From Actinoplanes derwentensis (GTDB lineage: Bacteria > Actinomycetota > Actinomycetes > Mycobacteriales > Micromonosporaceae), in the NCBI RefSeq assembly GCF_900104725.1, contig NZ_LT629758.1, positions 124,001-188,000 on the forward strand: DNA of 64,000 bases. The letters run 5' to 3'. Below are positions 1 to 7,436 of this stretch, piece after piece. The notes below the pieces were generated by a model. That model was not told where the DNA came from. It worked only from the letters and a program-made list of their open reading frames with translations, and did no database searches. Within the stretch, counting starts at the first letter, position 1, and every line of letters starts with the position of its first letter. A program made the position numbers and the translations under genes.

Positions 1-331
1 GTTCGTTGTCCACGAACGTGCTCGTGGTGCCCTCGGTCCGGTCGGTGGTCGCGAACGGCCCGGCCTCCTCGACCCGGGTGACCCGCGCCTGGCCCGCGTC
101 GATCCGGGTGCGCATCAGCAACACGAAGCGCACCTTGCGGCAGCGCCGGTTCTCCGAGGTGACCACGGCGGTCAGGGTCTCCGCGTCCCGGCCGACCGTG
201 AAGTCGCCGGGCGCGCTCACTCGCACGCTGAAACCCCGCTCGTCAGCCGAGGCCGGTGCCGCGTACGGCACCGCACTCAGTACGGCGCCGGCGATTACCG
301 CGCCGGAGAGCGCGGTGATCCGGTGTCGCAT
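1..331 (-). CDS. Secreted protein, N-terminal part (cut by window edge)
   Basis: The reading frame starts at ATG 331-329 and runs leftward off the window, giving about 110 residues. The first 29 residues look like a Sec signal peptide: MRHR, then a hydrophobic alanine/valine/leucine stretch ending in an Ala-Ser-Ala type cleavage site before DERGFSV. The mature part is polar and beta-rich with one cysteine seen so far. An AAGGGGGA ribosome-binding site lies a few bases upstream of the ATG, which supports this start. I do not recognise the family and assign no function. The gene is divergent from the cytochrome b gene at 714. Confidence 0.6.
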   Translation of the reverse strand, partial: MRHRITALSGAVIAGAVLSAVPYAAPASADERGFSVRVSAPGDFTVGRDAETLTAVVTSENRRCRKVRFVLLMRTRIDAGQARVTRVEEAGPFATTDRTEGTTSTFVDNE

Positions 332-713
332 GACGATCCCCCTTCCCAGGGCAGCTCAGTACATTCGCCTGCATTACTTAGTTCGCCCCGGACGCGCGAA
401 AGGTTCAGAGGGTGGCCCGGGTCACTTCTGGCGTCATCCTTATTTTTTCCTTAAGCTGGCAACCTTCTGCGCATCTGCCCAGCTCAGCAGGCCTGCGCGG
501 AAAGTAATCGGACGACTACGCAAAAAATTCGGACGGTGTTCATCCGAACCCGGGCCCGGCACGTAATCCGGGGCAGGACACGGTCCGCGGCATGCAGGGG
601 AAAGCACCGCCGGGACCGGGTTCAGCGCAGAGCTTGAGCGCGGGGCGTTCCCCACGGACGCCGGCGTCCCACCGCCCACGGGACGTGACCGCACCAAGGA
701 AAACGAGGAGTCC
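332..713. other. Divergent intergenic region without a gene
   Basis: This 382-bp gap separates two divergent genes and must hold both promoters. It contains an unusually T-rich streak near 438-455 and a short hairpin, TTCGGA (528-533) pairing with TCCGAA (543-548). No ORF with a ribosome-binding site and convincing codon usage was found. The GAGGAG just before 714 is the ribosome-binding site of the next gene. Confidence 0.4.
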
Positions 714-2483
714 ATGGCCCGCTCGAAGAACAACAAGGCAGCCCCCACCCGGGTGGCGGTCGACGTCGGATCCACCGGTGCGCGTTCCGTACCGAAGGGT
801 GCGGTGGCCCTGCTCATCGTGTGCATCGTCGCCGCCGTCTGGGCGGTCGCGATGATGACCGGTCCGGGTCGCGTCGGGTACTACATCCTTTTCATCTACC
901 TCAGCTACTACATGGGCGTCATCGCCCTGGTGTCGCTGTCCATCACCATCATGATCGGACTGGTCGCCACCGACCGCCTGGTCCTCAGCATCCGCCAGCG
1001 GGTGCTGCTGCAGTCCGCACATCGCACCACTGGCGTGATCGCGGTCAGCGGCCTCTTCGTGCACGTCTGGGCGAAGTTCTCCGAGGGCCTGATCGGTATC
1101 GTCGACATCTTCATCCCGTTCCTGGTGGACGGGCGTGAGGGCTGGGTCGGCATGGGCACCATCTCCGGATGGGTGATGGTGCTGGTGATGTGGTCCGGTC
1201 TCGCCCGCGCCAAGTTCATCGGCCGCGGCAAGCCCTGGATGTGGCGTGGCATCCACTCCATCTCCTACCTGATCTGGCCGATCGCGCTGCTGCACGGTCT
1301 CGGCGCCGGCCGCCCCGCGGCCACCTGGGTCATCGTCAGCTACGTCGTCTGTGTGCTCGGTGTGCTGGTCGGCCTGGCCGTCCGGCTCTCGGTCAGCCTC
1401 AACCGCCGTAAGGACTTCGCCTCACCGGCCGGTGTCGGCGCGGTCAAGTCGAACGAGACCGGCACCCTGGTCCCCACCGCCACGGCACCGATCCGTCGCC
1501 CGCAGGCCACCCGCCGGGCCGAACCCGCCGTCGACCTGCTGGCCCCGGCCGGTGGCGCCGCCGGGCAGGTCACCCAGTCCTGGAGCATGGACGCTCCGCC
1601 GCCGCCCCCGGCTGCTCCGATCGCCCCGATTCCGGAGCCCCTGCCGGTCGAGGAGGTGCCGGCGCCCCGCGCCGCCCGCCAGCCGGAGCTGGAGGCACCC
1701 GCACCCCGGCCGCGCCGGGCCGTCGAGGACGACGAGCGGTACGACACCCAGACCCGGATGTCGCGCCGGGACCTCGAGGACGACCGGTACCGGTACGACG
1801 ACGAACCGGCCCCGCGGTCCCGTGGCGGTCGCCCCCAGGACCGTTTCGACGAACCGGCCCCCCGTGCCCGCCGTTATGAGGACGACGAGCCGGCCCCGCG
1901 GTCGCGCCGCCGGGACGAGGTCGAGTCGACCGGCACCCGGATGCGCCGCGACGACCTGGAGTCCACCAGCACGCGGATGCGCCGTTACGAGGACGACATG
2001 GAGACCACCGGATCCCGGGCCCGCCCGCGCTACGACGACGACATGGAGTCCACCGGTGCCCGCCAGCGTCCCCGTTTCGAGGACGACATGGAGTCCACCG
2101 GATCCCGGGTCCGTCCCCGCTTCGAGGACGAGGAACCGGCCCCGCGGTCACGTCGCCGTGACCCGGAACCGGAGTACGACGCGCGCCCTAGTGGCCGCCG
2201 CCGTGCCGACGACGGGTACGACGACACCCCCGCACCCCGTGGTGCCCGGTCGGCCCGCTACGAGGAGGCGCCCCGCCGCGAGGAGCCGCCCCGGCGGCCC
2301 AGCCGCAGCGAGTTCGTCGACTTCGGCGACGCTCCGGTCGACGACAGCCCGACACTCGTCGACACCGGTTCACGGCGCGCCCGCCGCGCTGAGCCGGACG
2401 GCGGTGGTGGCCGCGACGGCCGCCGCGGCCGGGACGACAGCGACGACGGCTATTTCTCGCAGCTGCGCGGTGACTCGAAGTGA
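714..2483 (+). CDS. Ferric-reductase-like membrane cytochrome b with long charged tail
   Basis: This 589-residue protein has about six membrane segments in its first 230 residues. Two histidine pairs, His103/His117 (H-x13-H) and His181/His194 (H-x12-H), sit in neighbouring helices as in ferric reductase-like domains that carry two b-type hemes across the membrane. Residues from about 232 to 589 form a hydrophilic, probably disordered tail of repeated Arg/Asp/Glu/Pro motifs such as EPAPRSRRRD and DDMESTGSR. The start has a GAGGAG site. The stop overlaps the GTG of the next gene (GTGA), so the two are translationally coupled. With the NuoF-like protein and the thioredoxin lipoprotein downstream, a role in moving electrons across the membrane is likely. 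The final acceptor is unknown; ferric iron remains an alternative. Confidence 0.75.
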   Translation: MARSKNNKAAPTRVAVDVGSTGARSVPKGAVALLIVCIVAAVWAVAMMTGPGRVGYYILFIYLSYYMGVIALVSLSITIMIGLVATDRLVLSIRQRVLLQSAHRTTGVIAVSGLFVHVWAKFSEGLIGIVDIFIPFLVDGREGWVGMGTISGWVMVLVMWSGLARAKFIGRGKPWMWRGIHSISYLIWPIALLHGLGAGRPAATWVIVSYVVCVLGVLVGLAVRLSVSLNRRKDFASPAGVGAVKSNETGTLVPTATAPIRRPQATRRAEPAVDLLAPAGGAAGQVTQSWSMDAPPPPPAAPIAPIPEPLPVEEVPAPRAARQPELEAPAPRPRRAVEDDERYDTQTRMSRRDLEDDRYRYDDEPAPRSRGGRPQDRFDEPAPRARRYEDDEPAPRSRRRDEVESTGTRMRRDDLESTSTRMRRYEDDMETTGSRARPRYDDDMESTGARQRPRFEDDMESTGSRVRPRFEDEEPAPRSRRRDPEPEYDARPSGRRRADDGYDDTPAPRGARSARYEEAPRREEPPRRPSRSEFVDFGDAPVDDSPTLVDTGSRRARRAEPDGGGGRDGRRGRDDSDDGYFSQLRGDSK

Positions 2484-3955
2484 GTGAGGCTCAGGTTCCG
2501 CCGGTCACGGCGGTCGGCACACCCCGCATCACCGCTGGTTTCGACGAGTACGGCCGCCTCGACCTGCTGGCCCACCAGGAGGTGCACGGCGGGTTCGCGG
2601 CACTCTCCTCGGGGGAGCTGATCGGTCTCGCCGACCGCATCGAACTGCGTGGTCGTGGCGGCGCCGGCTTCCCGTTCGCCCGTAAGGTGCGCGCGGTGGT
2701 CGACTCCTGCCGCCGGCAGGAGTTGCCGCCGGTGATCGTCGTCAACGCCACCGAGGGCGAGCCGCCCTCGTGGAAGGACAAGGCGGTCCTCACCCGCGGC
2801 CCGCACCTGATCCTGGACGGCGCGGCCCTGGCCGCCGCCGCCCTGGACGCCGAGGAGATCGTCATCGGGGTCGCCGACGACGGTGTCGGTCAGGAATCCC
2901 TGGCGGCGGCGCTGGCCGAACGGAAGATGCCCTGCCCGACCCGGATCGTCGTGGTGCCCCACCGGTTCATCTCCGGTGAGGGTGGCGCGCTGGTCCGCGG
3001 CATCAACGGCGAGGCGCACATCCCGCCCGGCCGCAAGGTCCGGTCCAGCGAGAACGGCGTGATGGGCCTGCCCACCCTGCTGTCGAACGCGGAGACGTAC
3101 TCACAGCTGGCCATCGCGGCCCGGCTCGGGCCGTGGGAGTACAACGCGGTCGGCATGCCGGAGGAGCCCGGCACGGTGATGCTCACCGTCGGCGGCTCCG
3201 CGACGGCCCCCGCCGTGGTCGAGGCGCCCAGTGGCACCCCGCTCATGGAGGTGCTGGAGATGTGCGGCGCCGACATCGGCCCGGGACTGCTGGTCGGCGG
3301 CTACCACGGCAAGTGGGTCACCGCCGAGCAGGCGAAGACCATCAAGATCTCCCGCAAGGGGTTCGCGAAGGTCGGCGGAACCCTGGGCGCCGGGATGCTG
3401 ATCCCGATCGGCTCGAAGACGTGCCCGATCGGCGAGGTCGCCCAGGTCGTGCAGTACCTCGCCGGCGAGTCGGCCGGTCAGTGCGGCCCGTGCCGCATCG
3501 GCCTGCCCGACCTGGCCCGCGCGGTGACCCTGGTGGCGCTCGGCGGCAACGCGGTCAAGGAGGTGCGGCAGGCGGCCGGTCTGGTCAAGGGCCGCGGCGC
3601 GTGCAGCCACCCGGACGGCACCGGCCGGTTCGCACTCTCCGCCCTGGAGGTGTTCAAGGCCGACGTCGAGGCGCACGCCAACGGCGAGGGCTGTGGCAAG
3701 TCCGTCAAGGGCATCCTGCCGCTGCCGTACACGGCCGAGAAGGGCGCGCGCAAGCTCGCCCTGGACTGGTCCCGCTGCGACGGTCACGGGCTGTGCTCGG
3801 CGGTGGCCCCGGAGATCATCCGGCTGGACCACAACGGGTTCCCCGCGTTCCCCCAGACGCCCCTGCCGCCGTGGCTCGAAGACGGCGCGCGCAAGGCGGT
3901 GAACGTCTGCCCGGCTCTGGCCCTGCGCCTGACCGAGCCGACCCCGACGAGATGA
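2480..3955 (+). CDS. NuoF-like flavo-iron-sulfur protein fused to a ferredoxin
   Basis: This 491-residue protein has the FMN-binding motif of the NADH dehydrogenase 51-kDa family (RGRGGAGFP, residues 57-65) and an N-A-T-E-G-E-P segment after it. The 4Fe-4S region reads ESAGQCGPC: Cys335, Cys338 and Cys375 are present, but the usual first cysteine (position 332) is alanine. A C-terminal ferredoxin-like module has Cys433, Cys439 and a Cys477-Pro, the pattern of single-cluster 3Fe-4S ferredoxins. The protein probably takes electrons from NAD(P)H or a ferredoxin on the cytoplasmic side and passes them to the cytochrome b encoded just upstream. It starts at GTG 2480, overlapping the upstream stop by four bases. 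It is not part of a complex I operon, as no other nuo genes are nearby. Confidence 0.8.
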   Translation: MSEAQVPPVTAVGTPRITAGFDEYGRLDLLAHQEVHGGFAALSSGELIGLADRIELRGRGGAGFPFARKVRAVVDSCRRQELPPVIVVNATEGEPPSWKDKAVLTRGPHLILDGAALAAAALDAEEIVIGVADDGVGQESLAAALAERKMPCPTRIVVVPHRFISGEGGALVRGINGEAHIPPGRKVRSSENGVMGLPTLLSNAETYSQLAIAARLGPWEYNAVGMPEEPGTVMLTVGGSATAPAVVEAPSGTPLMEVLEMCGADIGPGLLVGGYHGKWVTAEQAKTIKISRKGFAKVGGTLGAGMLIPIGSKTCPIGEVAQVVQYLAGESAGQCGPCRIGLPDLARAVTLVALGGNAVKEVRQAAGLVKGRGACSHPDGTGRFALSALEVFKADVEAHANGEGCGKSVKGILPLPYTAEKGARKLALDWSRCDGHGLCSAVAPEIIRLDHNGFPAFPQTPLPPWLEDGARKAVNVCPALALRLTEPTPTR

Positions 3956-3965
3956 CGAAGGTGAC

Positions 3966-4553
3966 ATGAGGAAACGCGAGCTGGTACGCGTACCCAAGCT
4001 GGTCTTGATCGCTCTGACCACCGCGATCGCGGCTGCCGCCTGTGGCACCGCACCCGTCGCGTCTCCCGTGTCCCTCTCGTCGGCCCAGGCGCCGGCGGCC
4101 GGCCCGTCCCCGGCCGCCGTGCCCTCGGCCACCCCCACCACTGTGGTGGTGCCGAAGAACCTCACCTTCTCCGGGACCACCCTGGAGGGGGCGAAGTTCG
4201 ACGCCGCGAGCCTGGCCGGCAAACCCGCCATCCTCTGGTTCTGGGCGCCCTGGTGCGCCACCTGCGCCAGCGAGGCACAGTCGATCGGCGACCTCAAGAC
4301 CGAGTACGGGGACCGGCTGCAGATCCTCGGAATCGCCGGGATGGGCAAGAACACCGAGATGAAGCGGTTCGTCGCCGACTTCGAACTGCAGGGTGTGCCG
4401 CACCTGAACGACGCGCCCGGCAAGCTGTGGAAACGGTTCGGGATCGTGCAGCAGAGCTGGTACGTCTTCCTCGACGCGAACGGTAAGGAGACCTACAAGG
4501 GTTACCTGGACGACCTCCAGCTGACCCAGCGGGTTCAAGCCATGACGGCGTGA
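3966..4553 (+). CDS. Thioredoxin-like (TlpA/ResA family) lipoprotein
   Basis: This 195-residue protein has a lipoprotein signal peptide with the lipid-accepting cysteine at Cys26 in AAAC. A Pro/Ala/Ser-rich linker follows, then a thioredoxin fold with the active site W96-C-A-T-C100. It should sit on the outer face of the membrane and exchange thiols with exported proteins or be reduced from the membrane. It lies 10 bp after the NuoF-like gene and is probably co-transcribed with it. I chose ATG 3966 because GAAGGTGAC precedes it at a workable distance. The last 19 bases overlap the 3' end of the convergent lipoprotein gene. The partner that reduces it is inferred, not shown. Confidence 0.85.
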   Translation: MRKRELVRVPKLVLIALTTAIAAAACGTAPVASPVSLSSAQAPAAGPSPAAVPSATPTTVVVPKNLTFSGTTLEGAKFDAASLAGKPAILWFWAPWCATCASEAQSIGDLKTEYGDRLQILGIAGMGKNTEMKRFVADFELQGVPHLNDAPGKLWKRFGIVQQSWYVFLDANGKETYKGYLDDLQLTQRVQAMTA

Positions 4554-5191
4554 TCGGCCAGTTCGGCCAGGGTGGCGAAGCGTTCGGCCTCGGCCTGCGC
4601 CCCGTAACCCGAGGTGTCGTCCTGCGCGGCCGGCGCCCGCACGTGGCCGGCGTCCTGGACGAAGATCCCGCAGTTGGGGTGGACGACGTGGTAGAGCTTC
4701 GGGTCTGCCGGTCTCCGCTGCCCCTGGCCCTGCCATCGCAGCAGCCAGACCCCGCGTGCGGGCGGGAACGAATCCATCAGGTCGGCGACCCGGGCGACGT
4801 CCTTCGGGTCGAAGAGCGGTCCGAACTCGACCTCGGCCGGAATCTGCGGCCGTAGCGCACCGCGGAGCACCCGGGCCGGTCGCAGCGTGACGATCACGGT
4901 GCTCATGTCGCCGATCGTCCGGCCCACCCGGACCCCGGTCACGTCGGCCTCGATCACGGCGGTGGCCTCGGCGTACGCCTCTTTCAGCGTGGCGGGCTGC
5001 CGTTTGAGATCCATCGCCGGGCCGGGCCGGATCGGCTCGAAGAACCGGGCACCGATCAGTGGGCCGGCGAAGGACGGCGCCGAGGACGGCACGGCGGCCA
5101 CCGGCGGGGCCACCGTGGCCTTCTCCGAGGTGCAGGCGGACAGCAGAACGGCGGCCACCGTGACGATGGCCGCCGTGACGGGAAGCTTCAT
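4535..5191 (-). CDS. Putative lipoprotein of unknown function
   Basis: The 218-residue product starts MKLPVTAAIV and has a lipobox LLSAC around residue 20, so it is expected to be a membrane-anchored lipoprotein. The mature domain is mixed alpha/beta with one other cysteine, in the segment VHPNCGIFV. I do not recognise the family. A longer frame is open upstream to 5563, but it would run through the PspC gene in another frame, and the signal peptide fixes the start at 5191. The gene lies 41 bp after the PspC gene and is probably in its operon. Its 3' end overlaps the thioredoxin lipoprotein gene by 19 bp. Confidence 0.7.
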   Translation of the reverse strand: MKLPVTAAIVTVAAVLLSACTSEKATVAPPVAAVPSSAPSFAGPLIGARFFEPIRPGPAMDLKRQPATLKEAYAEATAVIEADVTGVRVGRTIGDMSTVIVTLRPARVLRGALRPQIPAEVEFGPLFDPKDVARVADLMDSFPPARGVWLLRWQGQGQRRPADPKLYHVVHPNCGIFVQDAGHVRAPAAQDDTSGYGAQAEAERFATLAELADHAVMA

Positions 5192-5232
5192 GGCCGGTTG
5201 GACGCGGCCGGAACGTCCCGGGTTCCGCCGGG

Positions 5233-5454
5233 TCAGAAAGCGGTCTTCTCGTTGGGCATCAGGAACCAGAGGATCGGATAGACCAGGAACTGGCTGCCCG
5301 GGATCAGGAAGAGGATCAGCACGAACAGCAGTCGTGCGATCCACGGGTCGAGGCCGAACCGGCGGCCGAGGCCAGCGCAGACGCCGGCGATCATCCGGCC
5401 CTGCAGGGGACGGATCAGGCCCTGGCGAGCGAGAGAGTCGTGCACGGCGTTCAT
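5233..5454 (-). CDS. PspC-domain small membrane protein
   Basis: The 73-residue product matches the PspC domain: a GRMIAGVCAGLGRRFGLDP segment followed by one hydrophobic span with IPGSQF in its middle and ending ILWFLMPNEKTAF. PspC-type proteins sit in the membrane and are linked to envelope stress. I prefer ATG 5454, just ahead of the domain. An in-frame ATG at 5526 also has a good GGGGGAG site and would add 24 polar residues, so the start is uncertain. It lies upstream of, and probably in an operon with, the lipoprotein gene at 4535-5191. Confidence 0.75.
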   Translation of the reverse strand: MNAVHDSLARQGLIRPLQGRMIAGVCAGLGRRFGLDPWIARLLFVLILFLIPGSQFLVYPILWFLMPNEKTAF

Positions 5455-5571
5455 CTTGAGGATCCCTGCCTTCACTCGGTGTGAACTGATGACTCCATGG
5501 TGTCCCCCGTCCGTGGACTTGCGCATCGGGTCTCCCCCCGATCCTCGACTCGGGGATCCCCATGAGACCGC

Positions 5572-5602
5572 CTACCCGGGTAGCGACGCGGCCCTATACA
5601 GT
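5572..5602 (+). promoter_or_regulatory. Possible promoter with palindromic operator for the kinase gene
   Basis: A perfect 12-bp palindrome, CTACCCGGGTAG (5572-5583), lies just upstream of a TATACAGT stretch (5595-5602) that could serve as a -10 element. The kinase start codon is at 5631 behind GGGGGGACGG. The palindrome is where a -35 box would be, as expected for an operator. This is inferred from position and symmetry only. Confidence 0.35.
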
Positions 5603-5630
5603 GCGAGCGGCACGCTTCGGGGGGACGGGA

Positions 5631-7403
5631 ATGGCGGACGGCGCACTGCCGGGTGAGCGGACTCAACCGCTGCGCCCGCGTGATCCACGTGCCCTCGGTG
5701 ACTATGAGCTGGTCGGGCGCCTGGGCGAGGGCGGGATGGGCACGGTCTACCTGGCCCGTACCGCGGGCGGGGTGCTCGTCGCTCTGAAAGTGGTGCGCGC
5801 CGATCTGGCGCACGACGACGAGTTCCGCCGGCGTTTCCGCAGCGAGGTGAACCGGGCCCGGCAGGTGCCGCCGTTCTGCACCGCCGAGGTGCTCGACGCC
5901 GATCCCGACCACGAGCAGCCCTACCTCGTCGTGGAGTATGTGGACGGTCCCACCCTGGCCGAGGTGGTCGAGCAGCGCGGCCCGCTGACCAGCGCCAACC
6001 TGCACGGCGTGGCGATCGGGGTGGCCACCGCGCTGACCGCGATCCACGGCGCCGGGGTGATCCACCGCGACCTCAAACCGCGCAACGTGCTGCTCGCGCC
6101 GGGCAGCCCCAAGGTGATCGATTTCGGGATCGCCCGGGCGATGGAGGCGACCAGCGCCAACACCCGCACCGACCAGATGGTCGGCACGGTGGCGTACATG
6201 GCTCCCGAACGCTTCGGCTCCGAGGACGAGACCCCGATCACCCCGGCGGCGGACGTGTTCGCCTGGGGCACCGTGGTGGCGTACGCGGGCACTGGCCAGA
6301 CCCCGTTCCACGCCGACTCGCCGCCGGCCATGGCGGCCCGCATCCTCACCCAGCCGCCCCGCCTGGACGGGCTCAGCGGCCCGCTGCGCGACCTGGTCGG
6401 GCACGCCCTGGAGAAGGACCCGGAGAACCGGCCCAGCTCCCGGGAACTGCTCGATCTCCTGATCTCCGGGTCCGGGCGGCCGTCCGCGACCGCCGCCGCC
6501 TTCGCCGACCAGCCCGACCTGCGGGCGGCCGCGGTCGAGGCGCAGGCGGTCACCGGGGTCACCCCGGCGCCCACCCTGGTGCCGGCCCTGCACATCCCGC
6601 CCGGCCTGATCGGCTACGACGAGAACTCGATCATCACGGTGCCGATCTCGGCGCCACCCGGCCGGACCCTGCCCGGCCCGCCGCTGCCGGAACCGGCCCG
6701 GCGCTGGGCGCTGCCCGCCGCCGTCGGCTTCCTGATCCTGGCGATCACCGCGGGCGCGGTCATGCTGGCCCTGTCGGTGCGCGACCGCGGTGGCCAGGGT
6801 GAGGTGGACGCGGCCCCCACCGTGATCGCCGCCCCGTCACTGCCCGCCGCCGCACCCTGGATCAACGATTCGCTGCGGCAGCAGGCGTACTGGAAGCCGA
6901 GCGAACAGTCCGGCGAGGGCGAGTGCCACCTGGACCCGGCACGCGGCCTGGTCGCGCGCCGGGAGACCGAGGGCACCTTCAAGTGCAAGGGCCCGTCCGA
7001 CCAGCTCCCCGCCGACCTGCGCATCGACGTGACGGTCCGGTTGAACACGCCGGACAGCTGCGCGACCGTCTGGTTCCGTAACGAGGGCAGCATCGGCTAC
7101 CAGCTGCGGGTCTGCGAGCAGAACCTGTACTTCGGCGTGCACCGGTCGCGGGACGTCACGATCAAGCGGACCTTCCCGCTGACGCAGGCACCGATCGCGC
7201 GGGACGTGGACACCCGGATCGGGCTGGTGATCCAGGGCGATGAGGTGCGCATCCTGCGCGACGGCACCCAGATCGGGGTGGCGCCGCTGGAGGAGGCCGA
7301 CATCACGGTGGGCCGGGTGGTGCTCGGCATCTACAACGAGCGCGATCCCGCACCCGGCCCGTACGAGGTGACCTTCAGCGACCTGCGGGTCTGGAAGCTC
7401 TGA
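5631..7403 (+). CDS. Membrane Ser/Thr protein kinase with extracellular sensor-like domain
   Basis: The 590-residue protein begins with a kinase domain of about 260 residues: glycine loop GEGGMGTV, VALK lysine, HRDLKPRN (His145-Arg146-Asp147) and DFG (Asp164), so catalytic residues are intact. A proline-rich juxtamembrane stretch is followed by a single membrane span at about 361-383. The C-terminal 200 residues are outside the cell and look like a beta-sandwich of the laminin-G/DUF1080 type, with several cysteines; there are no PASTA repeats. The protein probably senses an outside ligand and phosphorylates cytoplasmic targets. I chose ATG 5631 over the upstream extension because GGGGGGACGG precedes it and kinase homology begins about 25 residues later. 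Its cognate phosphatase may be the PP2C protein at 10232. Confidence 0.85.
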   Translation: MADGALPGERTQPLRPRDPRALGDYELVGRLGEGGMGTVYLARTAGGVLVALKVVRADLAHDDEFRRRFRSEVNRARQVPPFCTAEVLDADPDHEQPYLVVEYVDGPTLAEVVEQRGPLTSANLHGVAIGVATALTAIHGAGVIHRDLKPRNVLLAPGSPKVIDFGIARAMEATSANTRTDQMVGTVAYMAPERFGSEDETPITPAADVFAWGTVVAYAGTGQTPFHADSPPAMAARILTQPPRLDGLSGPLRDLVGHALEKDPENRPSSRELLDLLISGSGRPSATAAAFADQPDLRAAAVEAQAVTGVTPAPTLVPALHIPPGLIGYDENSIITVPISAPPGRTLPGPPLPEPARRWALPAAVGFLILAITAGAVMLALSVRDRGGQGEVDAAPTVIAAPSLPAAAPWINDSLRQQAYWKPSEQSGEGECHLDPARGLVARRETEGTFKCKGPSDQLPADLRIDVTVRLNTPDSCATVWFRNEGSIGYQLRVCEQNLYFGVHRSRDVTIKRTFPLTQAPIARDVDTRIGLVIQGDEVRILRDGTQIGVAPLEEADITVGRVVLGIYNERDPAPGPYEVTFSDLRVWKL

Positions 7404-7428
7404 AGCCGGGGCACGCGGCCCCGGCTTC
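7402..7428. terminator. Terminator hairpin between convergent genes
   Basis: An 11-bp perfect stem, GAAGCCGGGGC (7402-7412) with GCCCCGGCTTC (7418-7428), closes a 5-base loop. It overlaps the kinase stop codon and sits between the convergent kinase and tex genes. There is no T run, which is usual for actinobacterial terminators, and it can work in both directions. Confidence 0.7.
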
Positions 7429-7436
7429 GGCCCACG

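Noticed and set aside
6..566. 186-codon plus-strand frame at the left edge
   Set aside because: The minus strand has a signal peptide and ribosome-binding site in the same place, so the plus frame is a shadow.
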